A stretch of DNA of 64,000 nt from Brachybacterium sp. Z12 (GCF_014400405.1 NZ_CP060496.1:1550001-1614000), one strand, 5' to 3'; positions 12,199 through 23,029 are shown, counted from the stretch's first letter. Numbers and translations are program-made. The notes: generated by a model from the letters alone, not told the origin.

Positions 12199-12582
12199 GT
12201 GGAATCCCTTCTTCCTCTCCTGCTCATCTTCGCTGTCATGATGCTGCCCCTGCTGTTCATGTCGAACCGCCAGAAGAAGATGCAGCAGAAGCAGGCTGAG
12301 CTGGTGAAGCAGCTGGGCGTCGGCGACGAGGTCCGCACGCACTCCGGCTTCTACGGCCTGATCATCGACTCCTACGACGATGTCGTGATCCTCGAGTCCG
12401 AGAACGGTGCCCAGACCAAGTGGGCCCGCCAGGCGATCTCCCAGGCCGTCGACCCCATCGATGAGGTCGAGGGCTCGGAGCAGGAGCTGGACTCCGATCT
12501 GGAGCGCGAGGGCGGTATCCCCGGCGTGACCGTCTCCGAGGACGACGCTCGTGGCGAGGACCAGCGCCGCGACGAGCGCTGA
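12199..12582 (+). CDS. yajC: Preprotein translocase accessory subunit YajC
   Basis: Small single-pass membrane protein of the SecDF-YajC complex. One N-terminal transmembrane helix (LLPLLLIFAVMMLPLLF) is followed by the family motif RQKKMQQKQAELVKQLGVGDEV and an acidic C-terminal tail. The start is taken as the GTG at 12199, preceded by AAAGGA; an upstream in-frame GTG at 12172 lacks such a site. A TACAGT hexamer at 12119-12124 may be the promoter. It heads the yajC-secD-secF-apt gene string. Confidence 0.92.
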   Translation: MESLLPLLLIFAVMMLPLLFMSNRQKKMQQKQAELVKQLGVGDEVRTHSGFYGLIIDSYDDVVILESENGAQTKWARQAISQAVDPIDEVEGSEQELDSDLEREGGIPGVTVSEDDARGEDQRRDER

Positions 12583-12666
12583 GCAGCGCAGACCTCGTAC
12601 CGGGCGCCCGTTCCAGGGCCGCCCACCTGATCACCGCTCGTCCGCCGTCCTGAGGAAATACGCACC

Positions 12667-14562
12667 ATGCCCGCACGTCGCATTGCCCTCGCGGCCCTCG
12701 CGGTGCTTATCCTGCTGCTCGGCGGCGGGATCGGCGCCGGGGTCTGGAAGGGCGACTGGCAGCCAGCACCCAAGCTCGCCCTCGACCTCGAGGGCGGCAC
12801 CCAGATCATCCTGCAGGCGCAGTCCCGCGACGGCTCCGCGATCGACGCCGCCGCCATGGAGCAGGCGCGCCAGATCATGAGCCAGCGCGTCAACGCCATG
12901 GGCGTGGCGGAGACCGAGATCACGGTGCAGGGCGGCACCAACATCGTCATCGACGTCCCCGGTCAGCTGGACCAGGCCACCTCGGAGGCCGTACGCCAGA
13001 CCGCTGCGATGTCGTTCCGCCCGGTGCTGGGCGTGGTCGCCCCTGAGGGGAGCGGCGAGGCGATGCCCTCCGACGGCGGCGGCGAGGCCTCCGATGGAGG
13101 CAGCGAGGGTGAGGGTGCGGAGGAGACTTCCAGCGCGCCCGCGGATCCGTCCCAGCAGCTGTTCGACGGGCTCGTCGGCTCCGACTCCTCGATGGCGCCG
13201 CCGGCCGCGCCGGCAGAGGGCGACCTCCCGTACCCCGCATGGTCCATGGACTGGCTCACGCCCGAGATCCAGACCGAGCTGATGGCGGCGGACTGCGTGG
13301 ACCCGCGTGCCCAGCAGGAGAGGGTCGCCGAAGCCTCTGCAGATGAACCCGTGGTGGCCTGCGACCCCGACGGCACAGCGAAGTACCTGCTCGGTCCCGA
13401 AGTGGTCGCCGGCGCCGCGATCGAGAGCTCCGGAGTGGCGGCTGACGTCACCCCCACCGGCCAGGCGACCGGCTACTACGTGGTGAACATGAGCTTCGCG
13501 GAGGATGCCGCGGAGTCGTTCTCGGGCATGACCTCCGCCCTCTACAACGGCCAGGGCGCCACCGCTGCCTTCGGCATCGTGCTGGACGGACTGGTCATCT
13601 CAGCCCCTGAGGTGCAGGAGCCGTCCCCGGGCGGTGAAGCTTCGATCTCCGGGAACTTCTCGCAGGAAGAGGCCGGTCAGCTCTCCGATCAGCTGCGCTT
13701 CGGCGCCCTGCCCCTCGAGTTCGACGTCGCCTCCGAGCAGCAGATCTCCGCGACCCTCGGAGCGGATCAGCTCCAGATGGGGCTCATCGCGGGGCTCATC
13801 GGCCTGGCTCTGGTGGTGCTGTACGCCTTCGCGCAGTACCGACTGCTCTCGATCGTGACCATGTCGAGCCTGTTCATCATGGGGCTGCTCACCTACGGCA
13901 CCCTCACCGTGCTGTCCAACATCCCCGACATCGGCTACCGGCTCTCCCTCGCCGGCGTGGTGGGCCTGATCGTCGCGATCGCCTTCACCGCGGACTCGTT
14001 CATCGTGTACTTCGAACGGGTGCGTGACGAGATCCGTGACGGCCGAGGCATCGTCGCGGCGGTGGACCATGGATGGGATCGTGCCAAGCGCACGATCCTC
14101 GCCTCCGACATGGTGAACCTGATCGCGGCCGTCGTGCTCTACGTGCTGTCCACCGGTGGTGTGCGCGGATTCGCCTTCGTGCTGGGGCTGACCACGGTGC
14201 TCGACCTCGTGATCGTCTTCCTGTTCACCCACCCCGTGCTCCAGGCCCTGGTGCGCACCCGGTTCTTCGGCAAGGGCCACCCCTGGAGCGGGCTGGATCC
14301 CGCCCGTCTGGATCGTGACGTCCCCGCCTATGCCGGCCGCGGCCGGGTGCGCGTGGCCGGGGAGCGTGGCCTACGAGGCCGCGATGATGCGGAGGAGGAG
14401 GCCCGCGAACCGATCGCGGTGCGCCGAGCCCGCCTGGAGCGGGAGGCCGCGGAGCGTGCCGCCTCCGCGGAGACGGAACAGACCGCCTCGACCAAGACCG
14501 CCGAAAGGCCTGGCGACCAGACCGGCATCAGTGACGACGACTCCGAGGAGCAGAGCCGATGA
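12667..14562 (+). CDS. secD: Protein translocase subunit SecD
   Basis: Membrane component that uses the proton gradient to help export across the Sec channel. 631 residues with one N-terminal transmembrane segment, a large extracytoplasmic region with LDLEGGTQI near residue 40, and five C-terminal transmembrane helices of the RND type (from LQMGLIAGLIG onwards). The periplasmic part carries a Gly/Ser/Glu-rich insertion near residues 125-170, common in actinobacterial SecD. The C-terminal cytosolic tail is long and charged. The stop overlaps secF as ATGA. Confidence 0.95.
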   Translation: MPARRIALAALAVLILLLGGGIGAGVWKGDWQPAPKLALDLEGGTQIILQAQSRDGSAIDAAAMEQARQIMSQRVNAMGVAETEITVQGGTNIVIDVPGQLDQATSEAVRQTAAMSFRPVLGVVAPEGSGEAMPSDGGGEASDGGSEGEGAEETSSAPADPSQQLFDGLVGSDSSMAPPAAPAEGDLPYPAWSMDWLTPEIQTELMAADCVDPRAQQERVAEASADEPVVACDPDGTAKYLLGPEVVAGAAIESSGVAADVTPTGQATGYYVVNMSFAEDAAESFSGMTSALYNGQGATAAFGIVLDGLVISAPEVQEPSPGGEASISGNFSQEEAGQLSDQLRFGALPLEFDVASEQQISATLGADQLQMGLIAGLIGLALVVLYAFAQYRLLSIVTMSSLFIMGLLTYGTLTVLSNIPDIGYRLSLAGVVGLIVAIAFTADSFIVYFERVRDEIRDGRGIVAAVDHGWDRAKRTILASDMVNLIAAVVLYVLSTGGVRGFAFVLGLTTVLDLVIVFLFTHPVLQALVRTRFFGKGHPWSGLDPARLDRDVPAYAGRGRVRVAGERGLRGRDDAEEEAREPIAVRRARLEREAAERAASAETEQTASTKTAERPGDQTGISDDDSEEQSR

Positions 14563-15779
14563 GCGCGACCTTCGCCCGGTTCGGCAACGACCTCCACGCC
14601 GGGCGGCGGATCATCCCGCTGGTGACCCGCCGCAGGACCTGGTACCTGCTCAGCGTGATCGGCATCGTGCTGCTCGCGGGGCTGGCGGTGCTGCGCGGTC
14701 CGAACCTCGGTATCGAGTTCACCGGCGGCTCGGAGTTCCAGGTCGCCGGGGTCGCAGACACCGAGCAGACCTCGGCGCGCGACGTGGTCCGCGAACACCT
14801 GCCCGACCGCGAACCCAAGATCACCGTGCTGGGACAGGACACCGTGCGGGTCCAGACCGAGCAGCTCGACTCCACCGAGACCGCAGCCCTCGCCCAGGAT
14901 CTCGCCGCCGCCTACTCGGTCTCGCCCGAGGCGATCTCCACCTCGTACATCGGCCCGGTGTGGAGCGGCGACGTCACCCAGAAGATGCTCCGCGGCGTGG
15001 TCGTGTTCCTCGTGCTCGTGGCCGGCATGATGGCCCTGTACTTCCGCGACCTCAAGGCGTCCCTCGCCGCGATGGGCGCGCTCGTCCACGACATGCTCGT
15101 CACCGCGGGGATCTACCTGGTCGTGGGCTTCGAGATCACACCGGGCACGGTGATCGGCTTCCTCACCGTCATGGGCTACTCGCTGTACGACACGATCGTC
15201 GTCTTCGACAAGGTCCGCGAGAACATCGACGGTCTCACCCGCCAGCGGCGCAGCACCTTCGCGGACCAGGTCCAGCTCGCGGCCAACCAGACCCTCGTGC
15301 GCTCGATCAACACCTCGGTGGTGGCCCTGCTCCCGATCGGCTCGATCCTCGCGATCGGCGCCTTCCTGCTGGGCGCGGGCACGCTCAAGGACATCTCCCT
15401 GGCCCTGTTCATCGGCATCATCGCCGGTACCTATTCCTCGATCTTCCTGGCACCGGGCTTCCTGGTGGACCTGCGTCGCCGCGAGCCCGAGATCGCCGCG
15501 CACACCGAGCAGGTGCTCCGGGAGCGTCGCGGAGAGGATGCCACCCCGGCGCCGGGTCGCCGTCGCGCCCGCACCACCGCCGAGGAGACCCCCGAGGACG
15601 AGAGCGAGCCGGCGACAGCGGATGCGGAGGAGGACGCCGAGGACGATCTCCCGGTGGAGGACCACGACACGGAGCCCGAGGCCGACGGGGCCACCGCACC
15701 CGCAGCTCGTTCCGAGCGTCATCAGCCGCGCCGCTCATCGCGCCGCCGGCGCACCACACCCAAGCGAGGACACCGATGA
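14559..15779 (+). CDS. secF: Protein translocase subunit SecF
   Basis: Partner of SecD in the export complex. 406 residues. It has an N-terminal transmembrane segment, then the GIEFTGGSEF motif, then five transmembrane helices containing MGYSLYDTIVVFDKVREN and RSINTSVVALLPI, which mark SecF. An acidic then basic cytosolic tail of about 90 residues ends in an Arg-rich stretch. Start and stop overlap both neighbours (ATGA with secD and with apt). Confidence 0.96.
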   Translation: MSATFARFGNDLHAGRRIIPLVTRRRTWYLLSVIGIVLLAGLAVLRGPNLGIEFTGGSEFQVAGVADTEQTSARDVVREHLPDREPKITVLGQDTVRVQTEQLDSTETAALAQDLAAAYSVSPEAISTSYIGPVWSGDVTQKMLRGVVVFLVLVAGMMALYFRDLKASLAAMGALVHDMLVTAGIYLVVGFEITPGTVIGFLTVMGYSLYDTIVVFDKVRENIDGLTRQRRSTFADQVQLAANQTLVRSINTSVVALLPIGSILAIGAFLLGAGTLKDISLALFIGIIAGTYSSIFLAPGFLVDLRRREPEIAAHTEQVLRERRGEDATPAPGRRRARTTAEETPEDESEPATADAEEDAEDDLPVEDHDTEPEADGATAPAARSERHQPRRSSRRRRTTPKRGHR

Positions 15780-16327
15780 CCGATCCCGTGCCCACCACGG
15801 AGCAGATCGAGGCGATGCTGCACTCGCACATCGCCGAGTACCCCGATTTCCCGGCCCCGGGCGTGCTGTTCCGGGACATCACCCCGCTGCTGCGTGACGC
15901 TGCGGCCCTGCGTGCGGTGATCCAGTACTGGATCACGCTGATCCCCGAGGACATCGAGTACATCGTGGGGACCGAGGCACGCGGCTTCGTGCTGGGCGCT
16001 CCGCTGGCCTACGAGATGGGGGCCGGGTTCATCCCGGTGCGCAAGGCGGGAAAGCTGCCCGGCACGCCCGCCAGCCTGAAGTACGACCTCGAGTACGGCA
16101 GCGCAGAGATCCAGATCCCCGAGAACTCGCTTCCTGCAGGGGCCCGGACGCTGATCGTCGACGACCTGCTCGCCACCGGCGGCACCGCCGCGGCGACGAT
16201 CGAGCTCACGCGCCGCTTCGACGTCGAGGTCCTCGGTGCCTCCTTCCTGATCGAGCTCGAGGGCCTCGGCGGGCGTGAGCAGCTGCCCGGCGTGCCGCTG
16301 ACGACCGTCTGGAGCATCGAGGGCTGA
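15776..16327 (+). CDS. apt: Adenine phosphoribosyltransferase
   Basis: Salvages adenine to AMP with PRPP in the cytoplasm. 183 residues, normal length. The PRPP-binding motif is LIVDDLLATGGTA near residue 125; DFPAPGVLFRDITPLL near the N-terminus and EARGFVLGAPLA also mark the family. It overlaps the secF stop as ATGA, so adenine salvage is coupled to the export genes, the same secDF-apt-relA order known from other actinobacteria. Confidence 0.96.
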   Translation: MTDPVPTTEQIEAMLHSHIAEYPDFPAPGVLFRDITPLLRDAAALRAVIQYWITLIPEDIEYIVGTEARGFVLGAPLAYEMGAGFIPVRKAGKLPGTPASLKYDLEYGSAEIQIPENSLPAGARTLIVDDLLATGGTAAATIELTRRFDVEVLGASFLIELEGLGGREQLPGVPLTTVWSIEG

Positions 16328-16411
16328 ATCCCTGAGGGGCGGCTCCGGAGCAGGACGAGTGCCGCACCGGGGGAGCGCGCGGACGGGGCCCGCGCATCGG
16401 TGACCCGCGCG

Positions 16412-16417
16412 TAGACT
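16412..16417 (+). promoter_or_regulatory. Probable -10 element of relA
   Basis: TAGACT, about 31 bases before the relA ATG. A strong AGGAGG ribosome-binding site lies in between at 16432-16437. Confidence 0.5.
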
Positions 16418-16442
16418 GGAACCTCCCAGCCAGGAGGTGCAC

Positions 16443-18849
16443 ATGTCGCAGCAGCCCGGATCACAGCCCGCGAAGGCCGATGTTCCCCGGCCCGGCGATC
16501 AGAGCGCTTCCTCGACGCCCGCACCGACCCCGCGGGCCCTGCCCCCGGCCCCGCGCCGGGCACGCTCGCGGCTGTCTTTCTTCTCCCCGCGCGCCGGGTC
16601 CTCCGTCGATCCTCTGCTGGCACCGCTGCTGGAGACGATGACTGCGGTCAGCCCGAAGGAGAACCTGGAGATCGTCCGGCGGGCGTACACGGTCGCCGAG
16701 CGTGCGCACCGCGGACAGACCCGCAAGAGCGGCGATCCCTACATCACCCATCCTGTCTCGGTCGCGACGATCCTGGCCGAGCTGGGGTCCCCGGCCGAAG
16801 TGGTCGCCGCCGCGCTGCTGCACGACACCGTGGAGGACACCGACTACTCGCTCGAGCGGCTCCGCTCCGAGTTCGGCGAGGTGATCGCCGTGATGGTCGA
16901 CGGGGTCACCAAACTGGACAAGGTCACCTACGGCGAAGCGGCCCAGGCTGAGACGGTGCGCAAGATGATCGTGGCGATGAGCCGCGACGTGCGAGTGCTG
17001 CTGATCAAGCTGGCCGATCGCCTGCACAACGCGCGGACCTGGAAATATGTCCCTGCCGCCTCCGCCGAGCGGAAGGCGAAGGAGACCCTCGAGATCTACG
17101 CGCCGCTGGCGCACCGCCTGGGCCTGAACACGATGAAGTGGGAGCTCGAGGACCGCTCCTTCCAGGTGCTCTACCCGAAGGTGTACGAGGAGATCGTCTC
17201 CCTGGTCACCCAGCACGCCCCGGCGCGCGAGCAGTACCTCTCGACCGTCTCCTCGCGGATCCAGGAGGATCTGAAGAAGGCACGGATCAAGGCCGAGGTC
17301 ACCGGACGGCCCAAGCACTACTACTCGATCTACCAGAAGATGATCGTGCGCGGCCGCGACTTCTCGGACATCTACGACCTGGTCGGGGTGCGGGTGCTGG
17401 TGGACACCGTGCGCGACTGCTACGGCGTGCTGGGCACCCTCCACGCACGCTGGTCCCCGGTGCAGGGCCGGTTCAAGGATTACATCGCACTGCCGAAGTT
17501 CAATCTGTACCAGTCGCTGCACACCACAGTGATCGGGCCGACCGGCAAACCGGTGGAGATCCAGATCCGCACCCGGGAGATGCACCGCCGGGCGGAGTAC
17601 GGGGTCGCGGCCCACTGGAAGTACAAGGCGATGGCCGGCAGCCAGGGGGCACGGACTCGACCCCGATCACCAACGACGCGGCCTGGCTGCGACAGCTCAT
17701 GGACTGGCAGAAGGAGACCACGGACTCGGGGAGTTCCTGGACTCGCTGCGCTTCGAGATCAACACCCAGGAGGTCTACGTCTTCACCCCCAAGGGTGACG
17801 TGCTGGCTCTCCCGCAGGGCGCCACTCCCGTCGACTTCGCGTACTCGGTGCACACCGAGGTGGGGCACCGCACCATCGGCGCGCGGGTGAACGGACGCCT
17901 GGTCTCCCTCGAGTCGTCCCTGTCCACAGGGGATGTGGTCGAGGTCTTCACCTCGAAGTCCGCGGACGCCGGCCCGAGCCGTGACTGGCTCGGCTTCGTC
18001 CAGTCGCCCCGTGCGCGGAACAAGATCCGTCACTGGTTCTCGAAGGAGCGCCGGGAGGAGGCGCTCGAGAAGGGCAAGGAGGAGCTGGCCAAGGCGCTGC
18101 GCCGCCAGGATCTGCCGATGCGGCGCCTGCTGACCCACGAGACCCTCGCCACCGTCGCGGACGACCTCAACCTCCCCTCCGTCGATGCGCTGTACACCTC
18201 GATAGGCGAGAACCACACGGGCGCTCAGCATGTCGTCGAGAAGCTGCGCGCATCCTTCGGCGGCTCCGACGGCGCCGCGGAGGACCTGGCGGAGATCACC
18301 CTGCCGTCCCGGGTGCGGCCGCGCGGCAGCCGCACCGAACGGCACACCTCCGAGACCGATCAGGGCGTCATCGTGGACGGTCACGCGGACCTGTGGGTCA
18401 AGCTGGCGAAGTGCTGCGCCCCGGTGCCGGGAGACCCGATCGTCGGCTTCATCACGCGCGGCTCCGGGATCTCCGTCCACCATGAGACCTGTGCGAACGC
18501 GATCCAGCTGCAGGAGCAGCAGCCCGATCGGATCGTCGACGTCGCATGGTCGGGTCGCCACAGCACGGCCTATCTAGTGCATATCAAGGTCGAGGCTCTC
18601 GACCGGCCGCGCCTGCTGACGGACCTGGCCCTGGTGATCTCCGAGCAGCAGGTGAATCTGCAGTCGGCGTCCGCGCATTCGAACACGGACCGCTTGGCCA
18701 CCACATTCTTCTCCTTCGAGCTCGCCGACCCCTCCCATCTGCAGTCCGTGCTCGCCCAGGTGCGCCGCATCGAGGGCGTCTATGACGTCTATCGGGTGAC
18801 CGCCGACGGCAAGCCGGTGGGGACGAGCGCACCGCTGACCACGCGCTGA
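16443..18849 (+). CDS. relA: Bifunctional (p)ppGpp synthetase/hydrolase, RelA/SpoT (Rel) family (two frame errors)
   Basis: Makes and degrades (p)ppGpp in the stringent response. The corrected product is about 802 residues. Order: Pro-rich N-terminus, HD hydrolase domain (HDTVEDTDY near residue 130), synthetase domain ([20 protein letters not shown]), TGS domain ([22 protein letters not shown]), a Cys-containing region ([18 protein letters not shown]) and a C-terminal ACT domain. Breaks lie at the G run 17646-17650 (needs six) and 17728-17731 (needs five). ATG 16443 is chosen over GTG 16437 because AGGAGG is spaced 5 bases from it. The last 61 bases overlap the 3' end of a leftward gene. Confidence 0.95.
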
Positions 18850-19558
18850 GCACCCAGCATCTGCTCGAGCCGTTTCCTCGCGGCGTGCACCCCCGGATAC
18901 CTGTGCATCAGCCGCAGGCGCCGACCGATCTCCTCCACCTGTGCATGGCCGCCGTCGACCAGTTGGTGCAGTGCCGGTCCTGCGATCCGGGTCGGCGCGA
19001 ACCTCAGCAGATCCAATGCGGTGCGCACGGGGACGGTGATCGGAGCGCCGCCGATGGTCTCGATGTCGTCCGGGAGTATCCGTGAGTGGCGCAGGACCAC
19101 CCCTGCCAGGTCGCCCCGGTGGGCAGGGGAGAGCAGCTCCGCGTACGGAGGCGGCATGCCTCCCAGCACCACCCACGCCGCGGATGGACCCGCGATGACG
19201 TGATGGGCCTGCAGATTCGCGCCGAGCGCGCAGCCCAGGGCGAGCGCCCGCTGCACCGCGCTGCGCAGCAGATCGGGGGCAGGAAGATCCCTGGCAGGAT
19301 CCGGTGGAGATAGCCGTCGACGACCAGCCCGTGGGTGGAAGGGGTCTCGTCCCAGCGTTGGAGCGAGGCGCCGAGCGGGACGGCGAGCTCCGCCGCGTGA
19401 CGGGACCACACCGCGCAGAGCCCGACGGACGCGGGATCCGACGGGACGTGAGGGCCGACGTGACGGAGCTCCAGCTCCTGCGCCTGTGCCCGCTCCGATT
19501 GTGGCGGCACCGTGGCCTGAAGCGGCACGATGCGGCGCGGAGCGATGAGCTGTTCCAT
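18789..19558 (-). CDS. AbiEi-antitoxin-like orphan protein (one frame error)
   Basis: About 256 residues after correction. It resembles actinobacterial proteins named as AbiEi-type antitoxin-domain or transcriptional-regulator-like proteins. Features are a basic N-terminal segment, HGLVVDGYLHRILPGIFLP, the mid-protein RTALDLLRF typical of that group, and a C-terminal helical stretch (YPGVHAARKRLEQM). The G run at 19275-19279 needs one more base to join the two halves. No AbiEii nucleotidyltransferase gene is adjacent, so an active toxin-antitoxin pair is not supported. Its stop lies 61 bases inside the convergent relA gene. Function is unknown; the family call is moderate. Confidence 0.6.
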
Positions 19559-19594
19559 GTCCCGACTCTGATCGGGCCGGGACCGGATGGCAAA

Positions 19595-19626
19595 CGCCCC
19601 GCCTGCCACTGTGGACAGACGGGGCG
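19595..19626 (-). terminator. Terminator downstream of the DUF349 gene
   Basis: CGCCCCG and CGGGGCG arms enclose a loop with further partial pairing, about 50 bases past the DUF349 stop. Confidence 0.5.
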
Positions 19627-19674
19627 GTGGAGGAGAAGTCGACCACGACGTGCGCGGCCGCGGACTCCAGGAGG

Positions 19675-21363
19675 TCAGCCGAGGTCGCGCGCGGAGCGCT
19701 CGATCACCGCGAGCCATTCCTTGCGGGCCTCGAGGGCAGCCTCCGTCTCGGCGATCTTCTTCGGGTTCCCGCCGGCGACCGCCTTGTCGTACGCCTCCTG
19801 GTAGGAGGCGATCGCGGAATGCAGCTGCGAGGAGGCGCCCTCCACACGGGCCTTGGTCCGCGGATCGGTGCGACGCCATTCGTCCTGCTCGGCATCCTTC
19901 ACAGCACGCTCCACGGAGCGCAGACGATCATCGACGCGGCGCATGTCCCCCGGGGGACCTTGCCGGCCTCCTCCCAGCGGTCCTGGACGGAATGCAGGGC
20001 CTTCTTCGCCGCATCGAGGTCCTTGGCCGGGTCGATCGCCTCGGCCTCCGCCAGCAGCGTCTCCTTGACCTCGAGGTTCTTGCGCTGCTCCTCCTCGGTC
20101 TCGTGGAGGTCCGCGTTGCGTGCCTGGAAGAAGGTGTCCTGGGCGGCCTTGAACCGCTTCCACTGCGCGTCATCCTTCTGCGGCTGCCGCGCGGTGCGGT
20201 GCGCCACTCGGCCATCAGATCCTTGTAGGCGCGGACCGTGGGGCCCCAGTCGGTGGACTCCTGCATCGCTTCGGCGCGCGTGATCAGCTCCTCCTTGACC
20301 GCCGCGGCCTCGGAATGCTTGGAGTCCAGCTGCGAGAAGAACTGCTTGCGCATCCGGTCGAAGGTGGCGCGAGCCGCCGAGAGCCGCTTCCACAGAGCCT
20401 CCTCGGTGGGACGGTCCAGGGGCACGTCCTCCTTCTGCATCTGCTTCCAGGTGGGCACCATCTGGCGCATGGTGTCGCCGGCGTTCTTCCAGGAGATCTG
20501 CTCCGGATCCGTGGCGACCAGGGCCTCGATGGACTCGACGAACTCGGTGCGACGGCGGGACGCCTCCTCGCGACCGGCGGCGCGCTCGGCTTCGAGTGCC
20601 TTGATCTTCTCCTTGGCCTGCTCGCGAAGATCCGCGGCCCGCGCCCGCAGCGCCGGGATATCCCCGACGACCTGGGGCTCCTTCAGGTTCTTCCGCAGAT
20701 TCTCCAGCAGGCGGTTCAGCTCGTTCTGCGTGTGCTCGGGAGCGTTCAGCGTGGTCTGCGTCAGGTCGAGGAAGGCGACCAGATCGAGATAGCCGCGCGC
20801 AAAGGGCTCCAGAGCCTTGCTGTGATCCGTCTCGGTGGTGGTGCCGACGGTCCGCACCTGGGTCCCGTCCTGGACCGTGACGGCACCGTCCTCGGCGACG
20901 GTGCCGAAGGCGATCGCTGTGGCGAGCTCCTCGGCGGAGTACTCGGTGACCGGGGAGCGACCGGCAGCAGCGCGGCGCTGGGCTTCTTCGCCGCCAGAAC
21001 GGCGGGGGAGGGCATCGAGGGCTTGGGGACCGTCCCCGGCGTCGGCTTCGGAGCGGGGGCTCCGGGACCGGGCGTCGCGGTCTCGTCCGTGGCGGAGCCG
21101 GCCTCGGGCGTGCTCGGCACCGCGGCGGCGTCGGATGCTCCGGCGTCCCCTTCGGGCTGCGCAGGCTCGGCCTCCGCCTGCTCTGCCGGCGCGGCGGCCT
21201 CTGCGCCGTCCGTCGGGGCGTCGGCGCCCGTGGGGGCGTCCGCCGGCTCGGGGGCGGAGTCGGTCGGGGGCGTCGAGGCCTGATCAGGAGCCTGATCGGC
21301 GGCCGTCTCAGGGGACTGATCGGCGGAAATCGACGCGGGGACGGGAGTCTCGGACTCGCTCAC
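19675..21363 (-). CDS. DUF349 domain-containing coiled-coil protein (three frame errors)
   Basis: Cytoplasmic protein of unknown function, about 563 residues after correction. The first 130 residues are Ala/Pro/Glu-rich and probably disordered. The rest is highly charged and helical, with repeated DUF349 units of the W-K-x-A/R-F type (WKRLSAARATFDRMRKQFF, WKRFKAAQDTFFQARN, EWRRTDPRTKARVEG). Breaks lie at 20952-20955 (G run), near 20195-20205, and at 19947-19956 (adjacent C and G runs); restoring one base at each rebuilds one protein. GTG start with AAGGAG eight bases upstream. DUF349 genes near relA and hisS are usual in actinobacteria. Confidence 0.85.
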
Positions 21364-21588
21364 GATTGAGCTCCTTCGGAGGGATCCGCTGCAGGGCGGG
21401 ACACTGCCGCCATGATCGGCGGTCGGGCTGGCACGTGGACTGCCCCGGGAACGGGGAGAACCACGTCACGGAACTCTACAGTGACCGGCGCATCTCGTCA
21501 GACCGGTCCTGCCCCCGATACCCGAAGCACCCCAGGGGGGATAATGGACCCCGGCACTCAGCCCAAGAACCAGAAGGATGTGCACCGC

Positions 21589-22959
21589 ATGGCGAAGATC
21601 GCCGCCCTGTCAGGCTTCCCGGAGTGGCTCCCCGCGGAGCGTCTCGTGGAACAGCACGTGATCGACGTGTTCCGCGAGGTGGCCGAGCTGCATGGGTTCT
21701 CGGGCATCGAGACGCGCGCCGTCGAACCGCTCGAGCAGCTGCTGCGCAAGGGAGAGATCGACAAGGAGGTGTACGTGCTGCGCCGCCTCCACGCCGAGGG
21801 CGAGGACGCCCCGGAACAGACCGGGAACGACCAGTCGCGCACCCTGGGGCTGCACTTCGACCTCACCGTTCCACTGGCCCGCTACGTCCTCGAGCACCAG
21901 AACGACCTCGCCTTCCCGCTGCGGCGCTTCCAGATCCAGAAGGTCTGGCGTGGCGAGCGCCCGCAGGACGGCCGCTTCCGCGAGTTCTACCAGGCGGACC
22001 TCGACGTGATCGGCCAGGACACCCTGCCCGGGCACATCGAGGCCGAGGTCGCCACGGTGATGGCCGAGATCCTCGACCGGCTCCCGATGCCGCAGTTCAC
22101 GATCCACGCCAACACCCGCCGCCTCTCCGAGGGATTCTTCCGCTCTATCGGCCTCGAGGACCAGACCGCGGTGCTGCGCAGCCTCGACAAGCTCCCGAAG
22201 GTCGGCGCGGAGGCGGTGCGCGAGCTGCTGCTGGCCGAGACCGGAGCGACCCCGGAGCAGGCGCAGGCCTGCCTCGACTTCGCCGCGATCCGCACTCGCG
22301 ACGGCTCCTTCGCCGAGCAGGTGAGGCAGCTCGGCGGCAGCGGCGAGATGGTGGAGCAGGGCATCGCTGAGCTCACCGCTGTGCTCGAGCGGGTCGAGGC
22401 CGCGGTGCCCGGCGTGATCATGGCCGACCTCTCGATCGCACGCGGGCTCGACTACTACACCGGCACCGTCTTCGAGACCTTCGTGACCGGCCATGAATCG
22501 CTCGGCTCGATCTGCTCGGGCGGGCGCTATGACTCGCTGGCCGTGGACAACCGCCACACCTATCCGGGCGTGGGCCTGTCCATCGGCCTGTCGCGCCTGG
22601 TCTCCCGGCTCCTGTCCGCAGGTCTCGCCAGGCCGAGCCGCAAGGTGCCCACCTGCGTGCTCGTCTCCGTCGCCGACGAGGAGCAGCGCCACCTCAGCGA
22701 TGCCGTCGCCCGCTCGCTGCGCAGCCGGGGGATCCCTTGCGAGGTGGCGCCCACCGCGGCGAAGTTCGGCAAGCAGATCCGGTACGCGGACCGTCGCGGC
22801 ATCCCCTTCATCTGGTTCCCGGGCGGCGAAGGAGCGGCCGACGAGGTCAAAGACATCCGCAGCGGCGAGCAGACCGCCGCGGAGGCGACGGTCTGGGAGC
22901 CGCCGGCGGAGGATCGGACCGTGCGGGTCCTAGCCGCGGAGCAGACCGCGACCCCGTGA
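21589..22959 (+). CDS. hisS: Histidyl-tRNA synthetase
   Basis: Class II synthetase that charges tRNA-His. About 456 residues, intact. Motif 2 is FQIQKVWRGERPQDGRFREFYQ, the histidine motif A region is ARGLDYYTGTVFE, and GVGLSIGLSRL is motif 3. A C-terminal anticodon-binding domain starts near PTCVLVSVADE. The ATG at 21589 gives the usual N-terminus (LSGFPEWLPAERL) and has AGAAGGA about 10 bases upstream. An in-frame ATG at 21544 is possible, but GATAAT overlaps it and could instead be the -10 element of a short leader. Confidence 0.95.
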   Translation: MAKIAALSGFPEWLPAERLVEQHVIDVFREVAELHGFSGIETRAVEPLEQLLRKGEIDKEVYVLRRLHAEGEDAPEQTGNDQSRTLGLHFDLTVPLARYVLEHQNDLAFPLRRFQIQKVWRGERPQDGRFREFYQADLDVIGQDTLPGHIEAEVATVMAEILDRLPMPQFTIHANTRRLSEGFFRSIGLEDQTAVLRSLDKLPKVGAEAVRELLLAETGATPEQAQACLDFAAIRTRDGSFAEQVRQLGGSGEMVEQGIAELTAVLERVEAAVPGVIMADLSIARGLDYYTGTVFETFVTGHESLGSICSGGRYDSLAVDNRHTYPGVGLSIGLSRLVSRLLSAGLARPSRKVPTCVLVSVADEEQRHLSDAVARSLRSRGIPCEVAPTAAKFGKQIRYADRRGIPFIWFPGGEGAADEVKDIRSGEQTAAEATVWEPPAEDRTVRVLAAEQTATP

Positions 22960-22979
22960 ACCGGCGGTGAGCTGAGTCA

Positions 22980-23018
22980 CGCTGCGGCCGTGCGGGAATG
23001 TTCCGCGGGGCCGCAGCG
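22980..23018 (+). terminator. Terminator of hisS
   Basis: CGCTGCGGCC and GGCCGCAGCG form a 10-bp stem with inner CGGGA/TTCCG partial pairing, 20 bases after the hisS stop and 11 bases before the thioredoxin start. Confidence 0.7.
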
Positions 23019-23029
23019 TTCCACCGGTC

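Noticed and set aside
18789..19558. Active type IV toxin-antitoxin pair
   Set aside because: Only the AbiEi-like part is present; the genes on both sides are relA and a DUF349 gene, not an AbiEii nucleotidyltransferase.
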